A stretch of DNA of 64,000 bases from Paenibacillus sp. FSL H7-0357 (GTDB lineage Bacteria; Bacillota; Bacilli; Paenibacillales; Paenibacillaceae), in the NCBI RefSeq assembly GCF_000758525.1, contig NZ_CP009241.1:5890001-5954000 (forward strand), written 5' to 3'. The stretch's first letter is position 1. Each line of letters begins with the position of its first letter. A program made the position numbers and the translations under genes. Shown one piece after another: positions 16,417 through 24,546 of the stretch. The notes under the pieces were generated by a model. It saw only the letters and a program-made list of their open reading frames with translations. It was not told where the DNA came from and did not search any database.

Positions 16417-17861
16417 AAGGACCTCCTATCTCTTCCTATCCGTACGATCTTAACAACTCCGGCGGCTATCAATAACAGACAGAAGATCAAAATAAAGTGC
16501 GCTATGCCCGGAAGAAACAATAAAGCTACCGGCCAAGGGAGCAGTAGCATGGGAATACCAATCAGTACGGCAATGGGAAGAACAATATTGAGTAAGAGTA
16601 GAGTCATAGAACGGATGTAGCGCCCCGGCTTTGTCAACTGTTTTGTATTTTTCCATTTAATCAATCCGTATAAGGACCATACATATAAAATAACAAACAG
16701 TAACAGAACAGCATTAATAGTCATGTGTATTTTATTATAATGAGGCAGTTTATCTACAGAAGCCACCTGCCCGTGAAGCACTTCTCCAATCCCCTGCAGG
16801 ATATAATCATAACTTGCTAAAAAATCCACGGAGTTGAACAGCAATACGATCCCATACTCTCCATCCATCGACAAATAGGAAGAAGAACTTTCCGTTGTAC
16901 CATTATGCCAGACCGTTTCATCAGAGATTATCCAGCCCATTCCATAATACTCGCCTTGCTTAATCAGCGAAGCAGGTTGATGCATCCGGTCCATGCCTGC
17001 CTTTGAAAGCACCCTTTGATCCTCAAAATGGCCGCCATTCATCTGGGCGATTAAATACTTGGACAGATCCTCCGCGCTTGAGATCAGATTGCCATCCGGT
17101 ACTGAGGCAGTATGATCTATTCGTGGAGTGGACATCATAATCCCAAAAACAGGCTGATAGCCAGAAGCCAGCCCGTATTCTTGAGCCTCCTCAACGTAGG
17201 CAGTACTATGCTCCATATCTAGCGGTTTAAAGATGTGCTCCTTCACGTAATCACCATACGGTTGCTGCGAGACTTCTTGAATAATGCCACCCAAAATATC
17301 ATAGTTTAAATTTGAATATTGATATTTTGCTCCGACCGGTTGAGCAAGGGGAACCCCTGTCATTCCGCGGAGATAATCTTCAAGCGGAAGATCATCCGAG
17401 GCCATAGTTGCTCTGCCCTCATACTCAGATATGCCGCTTGTCTGGTGCAGCAAATCTTGGACAGTAATTCGGGCAGAAGCTTCTGCATCTGCCAAATGAA
17501 ACCATGGTAAGTAACGCTGTACAGGCGCTTCAAGCTCAATCTTGCCTTCCTCTGCCAACTGAATAACAGCAAGGGCTGTAATGGACTTGCTGGTAGAACC
17601 TAGAATAAATGGTGTTTGCGGTGTTACCGGCTTCTGTTCCGGACCTGATATACCGTATCCCTGCAAATAAATGATCCGGTCTCCTTTTACGATGCCAAGT
17701 GATGCACCTGGAATGTCCAGCCGTTCCATAGCATTCTTCATGTACTGGTCCACCCCTGCCCCGTCGAAGCTTGAAGCAGCCCCGGCGGTTGTGTGCGAGA
17801 ACAAGGCAGCAAATAATACCAGCGTCAATAAGGCCATATATGTTTTACGAATTATTTTCAT
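16413..17861 (-). CDS. Beta-lactamase-family serine hydrolase with C-terminal membrane helices
   Basis: The 482-residue protein has a signal peptide (about 8-28) and a class C/penicillin-binding-like catalytic domain (about 35-365). The domain has S89-T-S-K92 (SxxK), YQYSNLNYD (YxN) and WHNGTTESS in place of KTG. A C-terminal block (about 385-480) contains three hydrophobic helices. By family it would act outside the membrane on D-Ala peptides or esters, with the actual substrate unknown. It is sandwiched between two CPBP protease genes on the same strand. Ribosome-site spacing and the MKIIRKTYMALL start fit a secreted protein. Confidence 0.85.
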   Translation of the reverse strand: MKIIRKTYMALLTLVLFAALFSHTTAGAASSFDGAGVDQYMKNAMERLDIPGASLGIVKGDRIIYLQGYGISGPEQKPVTPQTPFILGSTSKSITALAVIQLAEEGKIELEAPVQRYLPWFHLADAEASARITVQDLLHQTSGISEYEGRATMASDDLPLEDYLRGMTGVPLAQPVGAKYQYSNLNYDILGGIIQEVSQQPYGDYVKEHIFKPLDMEHSTAYVEEAQEYGLASGYQPVFGIMMSTPRIDHTASVPDGNLISSAEDLSKYLIAQMNGGHFEDQRVLSKAGMDRMHQPASLIKQGEYYGMGWIISDETVWHNGTTESSSSYLSMDGEYGIVLLFNSVDFLASYDYILQGIGEVLHGQVASVDKLPHYNKIHMTINAVLLLFVILYVWSLYGLIKWKNTKQLTKPGRYIRSMTLLLLNIVLPIAVLIGIPMLLLPWPVALLFLPGIAHFILIFCLLLIAAGVVKIVRIGRDRRSF

Positions 17862-17931
17862 TTCCCTTCCCCTTCATATGCATAGCACGATCCTGATATC
17901 GCTCCCGGGTATTTGAATGTATTTAGCACAG

Positions 17932-18681
17932 TCAGCCCATATACAGATTATATTGTGACAGTGAAGAAATCAGGTTAAGCAGAACGTGGACTGCCATGCC
18001 TACGTAGATGTTCTTGGTGCGCCATACGATGAAGCACATCGGGAAGATCGCGATAATTCGGGTAATGGCCATCCATGGAGAGAAAAAATGATACACGGCG
18101 AACAAAACCACATTGATGAAGACACTTGCTCCCCGGTATCTGCTCAGCCTGGGCAGCAAGTACCCTCTAAAGTAGAATTCCTCCACAATCGGTACAAAAA
18201 TTCCAAGCAAAATCAAATCACTGGCCCAGGATGCGAGCAGCATTCCACTTGAATACCGTGACAGCACATCAGCAGCAGGATTGAACCCTGCCGGGAAGAA
18301 ATTAAACACATACTGAAGCAGATAATTGCCTACCGGTTCCAGCAGGAAGAAGACCAAAATAATCCAGCCCAGCAGTGCAGGAACCCAAATGAAATATTGC
18401 CGCAAGGGCAGTTTTTGACGGTATGGAAGAATACCTTCTAACGTAAATCTCCCGGTCTGCTTCTTGGCGGTATAGAGCAGAAGCCCGAGCTGGACCGGAA
18501 CAATCGAAAGGAACAGCGCAAGATTGAGTGCCAACCCAATCGTCAGGCCTGACTTTATTAACAATGGAGTAAAGAATAGGACACACAGAAAGGCTATTAT
18601 ACCGGGGAAGAGATGATATGCTATTGATTTTGCCAACGAATGCTGCTCTGTTTCTACCAGGCTAATAGGGTGAGTACTCAA
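17932..18681 (-). CDS. CPBP (CAAX/Abi) family intramembrane metalloprotease, copy 2
   Basis: The 249-residue paralogue of the protein at 15664-16416 has the same topology and motifs (IVEEFYFRGYLLPRL, VYHFFSPW, HVLLN). The two copies match through long stretches, including the RQKLPLR loop. It is the first gene of the apparent three-gene operon and has a 22-bp near-palindrome just upstream. Two near-identical proteases flanking one hydrolase suggest duplication and retention for a common purpose, such as resistance or immunity. That is inference. Confidence 0.85.
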   Translation of the reverse strand: MSTHPISLVETEQHSLAKSIAYHLFPGIIAFLCVLFFTPLLIKSGLTIGLALNLALFLSIVPVQLGLLLYTAKKQTGRFTLEGILPYRQKLPLRQYFIWVPALLGWIILVFFLLEPVGNYLLQYVFNFFPAGFNPAADVLSRYSSGMLLASWASDLILLGIFVPIVEEFYFRGYLLPRLSRYRGASVFINVVLFAVYHFFSPWMAITRIIAIFPMCFIVWRTKNIYVGMAVHVLLNLISSLSQYNLYMG

Positions 18682-18702
18682 GGCGGACCTCCATTGTGAT
18701 GT

Positions 18703-18724
18703 GAATGTAACCGCGGTTGCATTC
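18703..18724. promoter_or_regulatory. 22-bp near-palindrome, candidate operator of the CPBP operon
   Basis: The half-site GAATGTAACCG is mirrored by CGGTTGCATTC with a single mismatch and lies about 22 bases before the first CPBP gene. The CCGCGG core resembles operators of MerR- or TetR-type regulators. The neighbouring AraC protein is an alternative binder. Confidence 0.5.
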
Positions 18725-18807
18725 AGTCTATCATCCTATGCAGAGGGTGTCCGCCCCGGTACGTTCAATAAGTAACAGTGTAGGGTTGAGTGCTGACGTT
18801 GGGCGGA

Positions 18808-19821
18808 TTACAAGCGTTGGGATTCAATGATCCAATCCCGCGGATTACATCCGAACCTCTCTCGGAAGCTCGCTGCAAAATGGCTCGGGTTGGAGTACCC
18901 TACCATAATCGCTGCATCACACACATTGATTCGTTCCATTTCAAGCAGCTCCTTCGCCTTCTCAAGCCGTTTTTCTTTTAAATATCCGAAGACGGTAGTG
19001 CCGAAGAGTTCCTTGAAACCGGCTTTTAGCTTGGAATCACTGATTCCGGCCAGCTTGGACAATTCCAGTAATGACGGGGGCTGCTCCATCCGCTTCTCCA
19101 AGATCCCGCTCGCCTCGCGCACTCTCGCGATATCCTCTTTACGCAGCCGAATTCTGCCCCGCTGCGCGGGCACTTCGTCTTCAAACAAGGTTTGCTGGAG
19201 CCAGAGGGCAAGCAGCTCCAGAGCTTTTCCTTCCAGGAACATTTTTCGCATCGGTCCGGCAAAGGGATGGGAGCGAATATCCTGCAGAATAGCCTGCACC
19301 TTGGGTAATATCGAGTGGTGGAATATGAGATTCTCGCGCCCACCAAGAATCAATGCTGAGCTGTAACGCGCGTGTCCAAGTTCATCCATTAATTCGTCAA
19401 ATAAAGCTGTAGACAAACGAATTTCACAGATGGCTATTGGCATCCCTGCCGCGTATTTTAGTTCAAGCTGCTGCTCCAGGCCAAATGTAAGGTGGCCAAG
19501 ACCTGGGGAAATCTGCTCTTGTATTCCCGAATGAAGGATTTCAATATTGCCCTGAATCCAGAAGGTCAGATCGACCATCGGAAGATTGCCGTTGAGCTGC
19601 ATGGTATGAACGTCCTTCATCTGGCAGTCGGCCATGATAACCTCCATGCCGGGTCTCAGGCGTGTCCGGCTGATGCTGCCGCTTCCTATGGATTCAGGCA
19701 GAATGATCCGATCGGTATATCGATCATTTGAGCTGTAAGGGAGAAACGGAGACAAATATCTGTTGTAATGGGAATGAAGCTCTTCATACTGCAGGGACTG
19801 CAGGGACTGCAACGTTTGCAT
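18808..19821 (-). CDS. AraC-family transcription regulator
   Basis: The 337-residue protein has an N-terminal effector domain (about 1-225) resembling PchR-type siderophore regulators in length and layout. The C-terminal double helix-turn-helix (about 240-335) has LLELSKLAGISDSKLKAGFK and DAAIMVGYSNPSHFAASFRE. The gene begins with a 9-bp tandem repeat encoding LQSLQSLQ. It lies upstream of the CPBP operon on the same strand but separated by 127 bases with a candidate operator. It may regulate that operon, although no siderophore genes are visible. Confidence 0.85.
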   Translation of the reverse strand: MQTLQSLQSLQYEELHSHYNRYLSPFLPYSSNDRYTDRIILPESIGSGSISRTRLRPGMEVIMADCQMKDVHTMQLNGNLPMVDLTFWIQGNIEILHSGIQEQISPGLGHLTFGLEQQLELKYAAGMPIAICEIRLSTALFDELMDELGHARYSSALILGGRENLIFHHSILPKVQAILQDIRSHPFAGPMRKMFLEGKALELLALWLQQTLFEDEVPAQRGRIRLRKEDIARVREASGILEKRMEQPPSLLELSKLAGISDSKLKAGFKELFGTTVFGYLKEKRLEKAKELLEMERINVCDAAIMVGYSNPSHFAASFRERFGCNPRDWIIESQRL

Positions 19822-19871
19822 GAGTGTTCCCTTTCATAATGTTATATTGTAGGATCGTTTGGTCTCTCCGG

Positions 19872-20939
19872 CTAAACCGGCTTTCGCTTAATATAATAAG
19901 CCATTAAGTGCTGAATTACGACTTTTCCGGCCGCAAAACACGGCACCGCCAGAATAAGACCAATCATTCCGGCCACCTCTCCGCCGACCAGCAGGGCAAA
20001 AATAATCAGCAGCGGATGCAGATGCAGTCTCCGTCCGACCACCTGGGGCGAGATCACATTGCTCTCCAGCATCTGGCACAGCGTATTCACTACTGCCACC
20101 AGCAGGACAAGGCGCAGGGATAGGGTTGAGGCCATCACAATGGCCGGAGCCGCCCCCAGAAACGGGCCCATGTATGGAACGATGTTGAACACAGCGACTA
20201 CACAGGCAAACAGCAGCGCGTAAGGCATCCCGATGATGGCATAACCGATATATGCCAGCACGCCTATAATAATACAGACGAGGAACTGTCCGCGGATATA
20301 GTTGCCCAGCGCTTCATCAATATCCTTGAGCAGCTTCACAATCGATTTGCGGCGCGAGCGGGGCAGGCAGGAAACTACGGTCCGCTCAAACACTTCAAAG
20401 TCCTTGAGAATGTAGAACACGAGAAACGGAACGATAAATGCATTGAACAGCACACCTATCGTTGTCCCGATATTGTCGAGAAAATGTGATATTCCTTTTG
20501 CCAGACGTTCCTCCAGCTGAAAAAACCAATTGTTCATCCCCATCTCAACACCGGGCGGGATCAGCCGGGAATTCATATTCTTCATGAGACCTTGCGCATG
20601 CAGTGTCATCTCCGGCAGATGTTCGTTCAGCTCCTCAAGCTGCTCGATAAACATCGGTATGAGATTGATGGCAATGACCGCAATTGAAGTCAGGAATACG
20701 GCGTAGATGAGAAGAACGGCAACGCTGCGCGGCATCTTCCGTCCCGCCAGCATACTGACCACCGGATTCAGTACATAAGAAATGATCATGGCCGCCAGAA
20801 ACGGCGCAAGAATCGCTTTTAGAAACTGGAATATCCCCTGCAGCATCGGACGAAGCTGCCACACAAAATACAAAATGATCAGGGTGAGCAGCACTCCGAT
20901 CATCCAGCGGAACCATTTACTGTGTGACCACTCCTCCAT
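19872..20939 (-). CDS. AI-2E family transporter (PerM/YdiK-like)
   Basis: The 355-residue membrane protein has about eight hydrophobic segments. Two pairs come first, then a soluble segment (about 105-170), then the family signature region with VPFLVFYILKDFE and the GPFLGAAPAIVMA and LLVGGEVAGMIGLILAVP helices. Family members export varied solutes, and the AI-2 label is historical. The ATG at 20939 is chosen because AGGAGGGATATT precedes it, although an upstream ATG at 20963 is in frame. It stands alone between the AraC gene and the divergent lichenase. Confidence 0.85.
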   Translation of the reverse strand: MEEWSHSKWFRWMIGVLLTLIILYFVWQLRPMLQGIFQFLKAILAPFLAAMIISYVLNPVVSMLAGRKMPRSVAVLLIYAVFLTSIAVIAINLIPMFIEQLEELNEHLPEMTLHAQGLMKNMNSRLIPPGVEMGMNNWFFQLEERLAKGISHFLDNIGTTIGVLFNAFIVPFLVFYILKDFEVFERTVVSCLPRSRRKSIVKLLKDIDEALGNYIRGQFLVCIIIGVLAYIGYAIIGMPYALLFACVVAVFNIVPYMGPFLGAAPAIVMASTLSLRLVLLVAVVNTLCQMLESNVISPQVVGRRLHLHPLLIIFALLVGGEVAGMIGLILAVPCFAAGKVVIQHLMAYYIKRKPV

Positions 20940-21099
20940 AATATCCCTCCTGATCGTATTCACCTAAGACAGGCATGCAATATCAGTATGTGTGGGAGGG
21001 TGACGAAATAACCTTTTTTTCAGACAAAAGTTGTTTTTTTGTTATCCAGCTTCAGTAGATGGTATGGCGGACAGAGTTGGCGCTGGCTAAAATCATATT

Positions 21100-21114
21100 G
21101 TAAAAACGCTTTCA
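21100..21114 (+). promoter_or_regulatory. Possible cre-like site ahead of lichenase 1
   Basis: GTAAAAACGCTTTCA has the AACGCTTTCA half of a CcpA site, with two mismatches in the left half. It lies about 25 bases before the lichenase start, where binding would block transcription. Confidence 0.3.
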
Positions 21115-21136
21115 TTTTAAGGAGGGATGTTTTTCT

Positions 21137-21859
21137 ATGAAAATGCTGAAAAAATTGTACGGTGCAGGTCTAACTTTGCTGCTTGCCGGATTGCTGGCGG
21201 GGGCTCCGTCTGTTTCGGCAGCCACCGTCTTCGATGAACCTCTGACCTACTTCAATTCCGCAACCTGGCAACAAGCCGACGGCTATTCCAATGGCGGTAT
21301 GTTTAATTGTACCTGGCGCGCAAACAATATCTCGTTTACCAGCGGCGGACAGCTTCGCCTGGCGTTGACCAGCCCCAGCAACAACAAGTTTGACGGTGCA
21401 GAATACCGGTCCGTGTACAAGTATGGCTACGGCAAATATGAGGTCAGCATGAAGCCGGCCAAAAACAGCGGAATCGTCTCCTCTTTTTTCACCTATACCG
21501 GTCCTTCCGACGGCACCCCCTGGGATGAAATCGATATCGAGTTTCTGGGCAAAGATACCACCAAGGTCCAGTTCAATTATTATACGAACGGCGTTGGCGG
21601 TCATGAGAAGATCGTCGATCTTGGCTTTGACGCTTCTCAAAGTTATCATACGTACGCCTTCGACTGGCAGCCGGGGTACATTAAATGGTATGTGGACGGT
21701 GCATTGAAGCATACGGCAACGAGCAATATCCCCTCCCAGCCAGGTAAAATTATGATGAATCTCTGGAACGGAGCCGGTGTAGACTCCTGGCTCGGTTCAT
21801 ATAACGGCGCCAATCCGCTGTACGCCTATTACGATTGGCTGAAATATACAAGCAACTAA
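21137..21859 (+). CDS. bglS: Secreted GH16 beta-1,3-1,4-glucanase (lichenase) 1
   Basis: The 240-residue protein has a signal peptide ending near VSAAT (about 1-28) and a single GH16 jelly-roll domain. The bacterial lichenase active site D130-E131-I-D133-I-E135-FLG is present, with E131 the expected nucleophile and E135 the acid/base. [19 protein letters not shown] and the C-terminal [15 protein letters not shown] are typical of Bacillus and Paenibacillus enzymes. It cleaves beta-1,4 bonds next to beta-1,3 bonds in mixed-linkage glucan outside the cell. AAGGAGGGA precedes the ATG. A paralogue follows downstream. Confidence 0.95.
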   Translation: MKMLKKLYGAGLTLLLAGLLAGAPSVSAATVFDEPLTYFNSATWQQADGYSNGGMFNCTWRANNISFTSGGQLRLALTSPSNNKFDGAEYRSVYKYGYGKYEVSMKPAKNSGIVSSFFTYTGPSDGTPWDEIDIEFLGKDTTKVQFNYYTNGVGGHEKIVDLGFDASQSYHTYAFDWQPGYIKWYVDGALKHTATSNIPSQPGKIMMNLWNGAGVDSWLGSYNGANPLYAYYDWLKYTSN

Positions 21860-21870
21860 AAGCGAGTGTT

Positions 21871-21909
21871 GGACCCTGGCCGCTGAGCATTCCGCGTCTG
21901 CCGGGGTCC
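21871..21909 (+). terminator. Terminator of lichenase 1
   Basis: GGACCCTGGC (21871-21880) pairs with GCCGGGGTCC (21900-21909) and is followed by ATTTGCTTCTATT, 12 bases after the stop. Confidence 0.6.
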
Positions 21910-21969
21910 ATTTGCTTCTATTAAAAATCCGTTATCTTCAGAATTTGTTATCCGGATTGACACATTGGT

Positions 21970-21989
21970 ATGGCGGCTGCAGCCGCCAT
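21970..21989. promoter_or_regulatory. 20-bp perfect GC-rich palindrome upstream of lichenase 2
   Basis: ATGGCGGCTGCAGCCGCCAT is a perfect inverted repeat 42 bases before the lichenase 2 start. A TTGACA lies at 21957-21962, so the palindrome would sit where the promoter spacer or -10 should be. It may be an operator or an mRNA hairpin. Confidence 0.45.
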
Positions 21990-22031
21990 TCAGTACGATA
22001 ATAGTAAGAAAACATCACAGGAGGAACAGAA

Positions 22032-22784
22032 TTGATACGCAGCAGGTTAATCAAGGCGTCCGCAGCGGTCGCAGCTTTGTCAGCCGCCGTGTGGGGCATA
22101 TGGGCCTTCGCTTCAGTACCGAAATCCAGCGCCGGAGGCGTGAAGGACGATTTTACAGAGTTCAATACGGAGTTCTGGACCAAAACGGATGGCTATTCCA
22201 ACGGAGACATGTTCAATTGCACCTGGCGCGGGAACAACATCTCATTTGCCGGTGACGGACTTTTGACCCTGTCGCTCACCAGTACGTCTCCCGGCGAGTT
22301 CGACGGTGCGGAGTACCGTTCGCTGGAGAAGTACAGCTATGGCAAGTATGAAATCCGGATGAAGCCGGCGGCCAATCCCGGTGTAGTCTCTTCTTTTTTC
22401 ACTTATACCGGCCCCTCGGAAGGCGAGCCTTGGGACGAAATCGACATTGAATTTTTGGGTAAAAATACCCGGCAGGTACAGTTGAATTACTTCACGGGTG
22501 GCGTGGGGGAGCACGAGAAGGTGATCGACCTCGGTTTTGACGCTTCACAGGAATTTCATTGGTACGGATTCGACTGGAAAAAGGATTCCATTACCTGGTA
22601 CATCGACGGCCGTCCTGTTCACACGGCGACCGAGAACCTTCCCTCCACTCCGGGCCGCATTATGATGAATCTCTGGAACGGGACAGGCGTGGATTCCTGG
22701 CTGGAGCCGTATGACGGAAAAGCCCCGCTCCATGCTTACTATGACCAGTTCCGCTATACTCCGGATCAATCGTCGGGCAAGTAA
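22032..22784 (+). CDS. Secreted GH16 beta-1,3-1,4-glucanase (lichenase) 2, TTG start
   Basis: The 250-residue paralogue of the preceding enzyme has a different N-terminal signal (about 1-35) but a clearly homologous GH16 domain. Its active site is D135-E136-I-D138-I-E140-FLG. The start codon is TTG at 22032, set by AGGAGG at 22019-22024, and no in-frame ATG fits. The core (from DGYSNG to MMNLWNGTGVDSWL) is very similar to copy 1, while linkers and termini differ, which indicates an old tandem duplication. It ends at a strong terminator facing the convergent lipoprotein gene. Confidence 0.93.
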   Translation: MIRSRLIKASAAVAALSAAVWGIWAFASVPKSSAGGVKDDFTEFNTEFWTKTDGYSNGDMFNCTWRGNNISFAGDGLLTLSLTSTSPGEFDGAEYRSLEKYSYGKYEIRMKPAANPGVVSSFFTYTGPSEGEPWDEIDIEFLGKNTRQVQLNYFTGGVGEHEKVIDLGFDASQEFHWYGFDWKKDSITWYIDGRPVHTATENLPSTPGRIMMNLWNGTGVDSWLEPYDGKAPLHAYYDQFRYTPDQSSGK

Positions 22785-22803
22785 GAAATTCCGGCGCCTC
22801 TCC

Positions 22804-22839
22804 GACAAGAAACCGCCTTAATCAAGGCGGTTTCTTGTC
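22804..22839. terminator. Bidirectional terminator between lichenase 2 and the lipoprotein gene
   Basis: A 16-bp perfect stem (22804-22819 with 22824-22839) around AATC contains its own T and A runs. It separates two convergent genes. Confidence 0.85.
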
Positions 22840-22849
22840 CCTGCGGCAC

Positions 22850-24430
22850 TCATTGGCGGCTGCGGTCCCAGACGTTGACTTCCGAGGTTTCGGTCAACCC
22901 TCCGTAGGCTTTCCATTTGTCGACGAATTCATCGAATTCCACGATGCCGCTGTCCGCGAAGATTATTTTTTGAAAGCTTTTTTGTTCCAGCTTCTTCAGC
23001 AGCTCGCCGTCGCTCTTCATCGTCGCGGTTGGCGGTCCCGTGAACTGCTCCTTGCGGGAAGCCTCCTTCTGGCTGAGTAGCACAGGGGCAATGTCCTCCG
23101 GAATTTCCTTGATGACTTTGGAGGGAATTCTTGCTCCATCGAAGGTTAGCGTGTAGGAAGCGACCCGGATGCCGCCCAGCGGCAGAGCGGAAGGCATAAT
23201 TGTCGGCTTGCCGCCCACCATTGCCCAATCATAGTCTTCGGCAAGACCATGGATGAACTCGCCGGTCGAGGTGGCGTAATAATCAAACAAATAATTTTGA
23301 TAGGTAAAAAAGATTTCCGGATGCTTCATTTTCTTGCTAATCAGAATAGCGCCATTGACAGGCAGGGTGCCCCTTCTCAAGGCCATACCGCCTGGTCCCG
23401 AAGGTATGGCGATGGCCTTGACGCGTGCCTGCGGGTCAGCGGCGGTCAGGAAGGACAAGGGCCAGCCACGCATCCAGTACGGACCGGCAATGATGCCGGC
23501 CTTGCCGGAGACGAACAGATTGGCGGCGCCCTCTTCATCAAGCCACGCACTGTCGGTGGACAAGTATCCTTGATGCACCCAATGCTTCATGAGTGCAACA
23601 GCCTTGCGGGCGCCGGGCTGCACGGACCCGTATTCCAGTGTTCCGTCGCTCATGCGGTTCCACTGCTCAGGAACCGTGCCGAACGCGCCAAAGACCCAAC
23701 TGCTGTCCCCCATCCAGGTGTTCGGACCGTTGCGGAATCCAACGGCAAGGCCGTAAGTGTCCTTAAGACCATTGCCGTCCGGGTCCCGGTTGACAAAGGC
23801 ATCCATGACCCGTCCCAGTTCGTCCAGATTCCGCGGCGCGTCCAGATGCAGCTTATCCAGCCAATCCTGGCGGACCCAGAGCAGCGGATCGGAGTTATAT
23901 TCGTAATCCATGATGGGAATGGCATACTTGCGCCCGTCCCGCACGAAAGTATCCCATGCCGAGGCATCCTCGGCCACAGCCTTCTTCCACACCTTGGAAG
24001 CGTACTGTTCAAATAAATCACCGACTTCCATGAATTGCCCGGAGTCGATCAGTTCCTGGATGATGTCGGCATCCCGGGTCGTTACGACATCGGGCATATT
24101 GCCTTTGGCCAGTTCAAGCCTCAGCTTGTTGGCATAGGTCTCGGAGGTGCCGGAGATGGTCCAAAGATAACGGATACGGATGCCGAGCCGGTTCTCGGCC
24201 CAGATGGTATGCACGTTATGCTCGAGGCTCTCGCCTTTTTTGAAGGTCAGATTGGGGTTCACGGAACCTACCGTATACAGGTCTACAGGAGGATTATATT
24301 TGCCCGCCTTGACGTCGAAATGAGGCGCTGTGCTCTCCGGGGAGCCCGCCGGGAGACCTTCGCCGGCGCTGCGGAACGCGCATCCCGACAACGACAAGAG
24401 CAGTAGGAATAGCGGTAAACGGATTTTCAT
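22850..24430 (-). CDS. Orphan extracellular solute-binding lipoprotein (LipO/YtcQ-like)
   Basis: The 526-residue protein starts MKIRLPLFLLLLSLSGC, a lipoprotein signal with the lipobox LSGC. It has a two-lobed sugar-binding fold of the large LipO/YtcQ type, including the calcium-loop-like VNRDPDGNGLKDTYG typical of that group. The ATG at 24430 is chosen because AGCAGGTGG precedes it and it opens the signal peptide. The permeases that usually accompany this family (LplB/YtcP type) are absent. Instead it is divergent, 116 bases away, from a YesM/YesN two-component pair, so it may present a glucan oligosaccharide to the sensor. That is inference. Confidence 0.85.
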   Translation of the reverse strand: MKIRLPLFLLLLSLSGCAFRSAGEGLPAGSPESTAPHFDVKAGKYNPPVDLYTVGSVNPNLTFKKGESLEHNVHTIWAENRLGIRIRYLWTISGTSETYANKLRLELAKGNMPDVVTTRDADIIQELIDSGQFMEVGDLFEQYASKVWKKAVAEDASAWDTFVRDGRKYAIPIMDYEYNSDPLLWVRQDWLDKLHLDAPRNLDELGRVMDAFVNRDPDGNGLKDTYGLAVGFRNGPNTWMGDSSWVFGAFGTVPEQWNRMSDGTLEYGSVQPGARKAVALMKHWVHQGYLSTDSAWLDEEGAANLFVSGKAGIIAGPYWMRGWPLSFLTAADPQARVKAIAIPSGPGGMALRRGTLPVNGAILISKKMKHPEIFFTYQNYLFDYYATSTGEFIHGLAEDYDWAMVGGKPTIMPSALPLGGIRVASYTLTFDGARIPSKVIKEIPEDIAPVLLSQKEASRKEQFTGPPTATMKSDGELLKKLEQKSFQKIIFADSGIVEFDEFVDKWKAYGGLTETSEVNVWDRSRQ

Positions 24431-24546
24431 GGAACCACCTGCTTTTCGTAATGTTCTGGGGAGCCCAACAAATTGTATCATAATCGTCTTCAGCATCGTA
24501 TGATACAATTCTTTTATACAGCGAAGTCTTTGAAAAGGATGATCTT

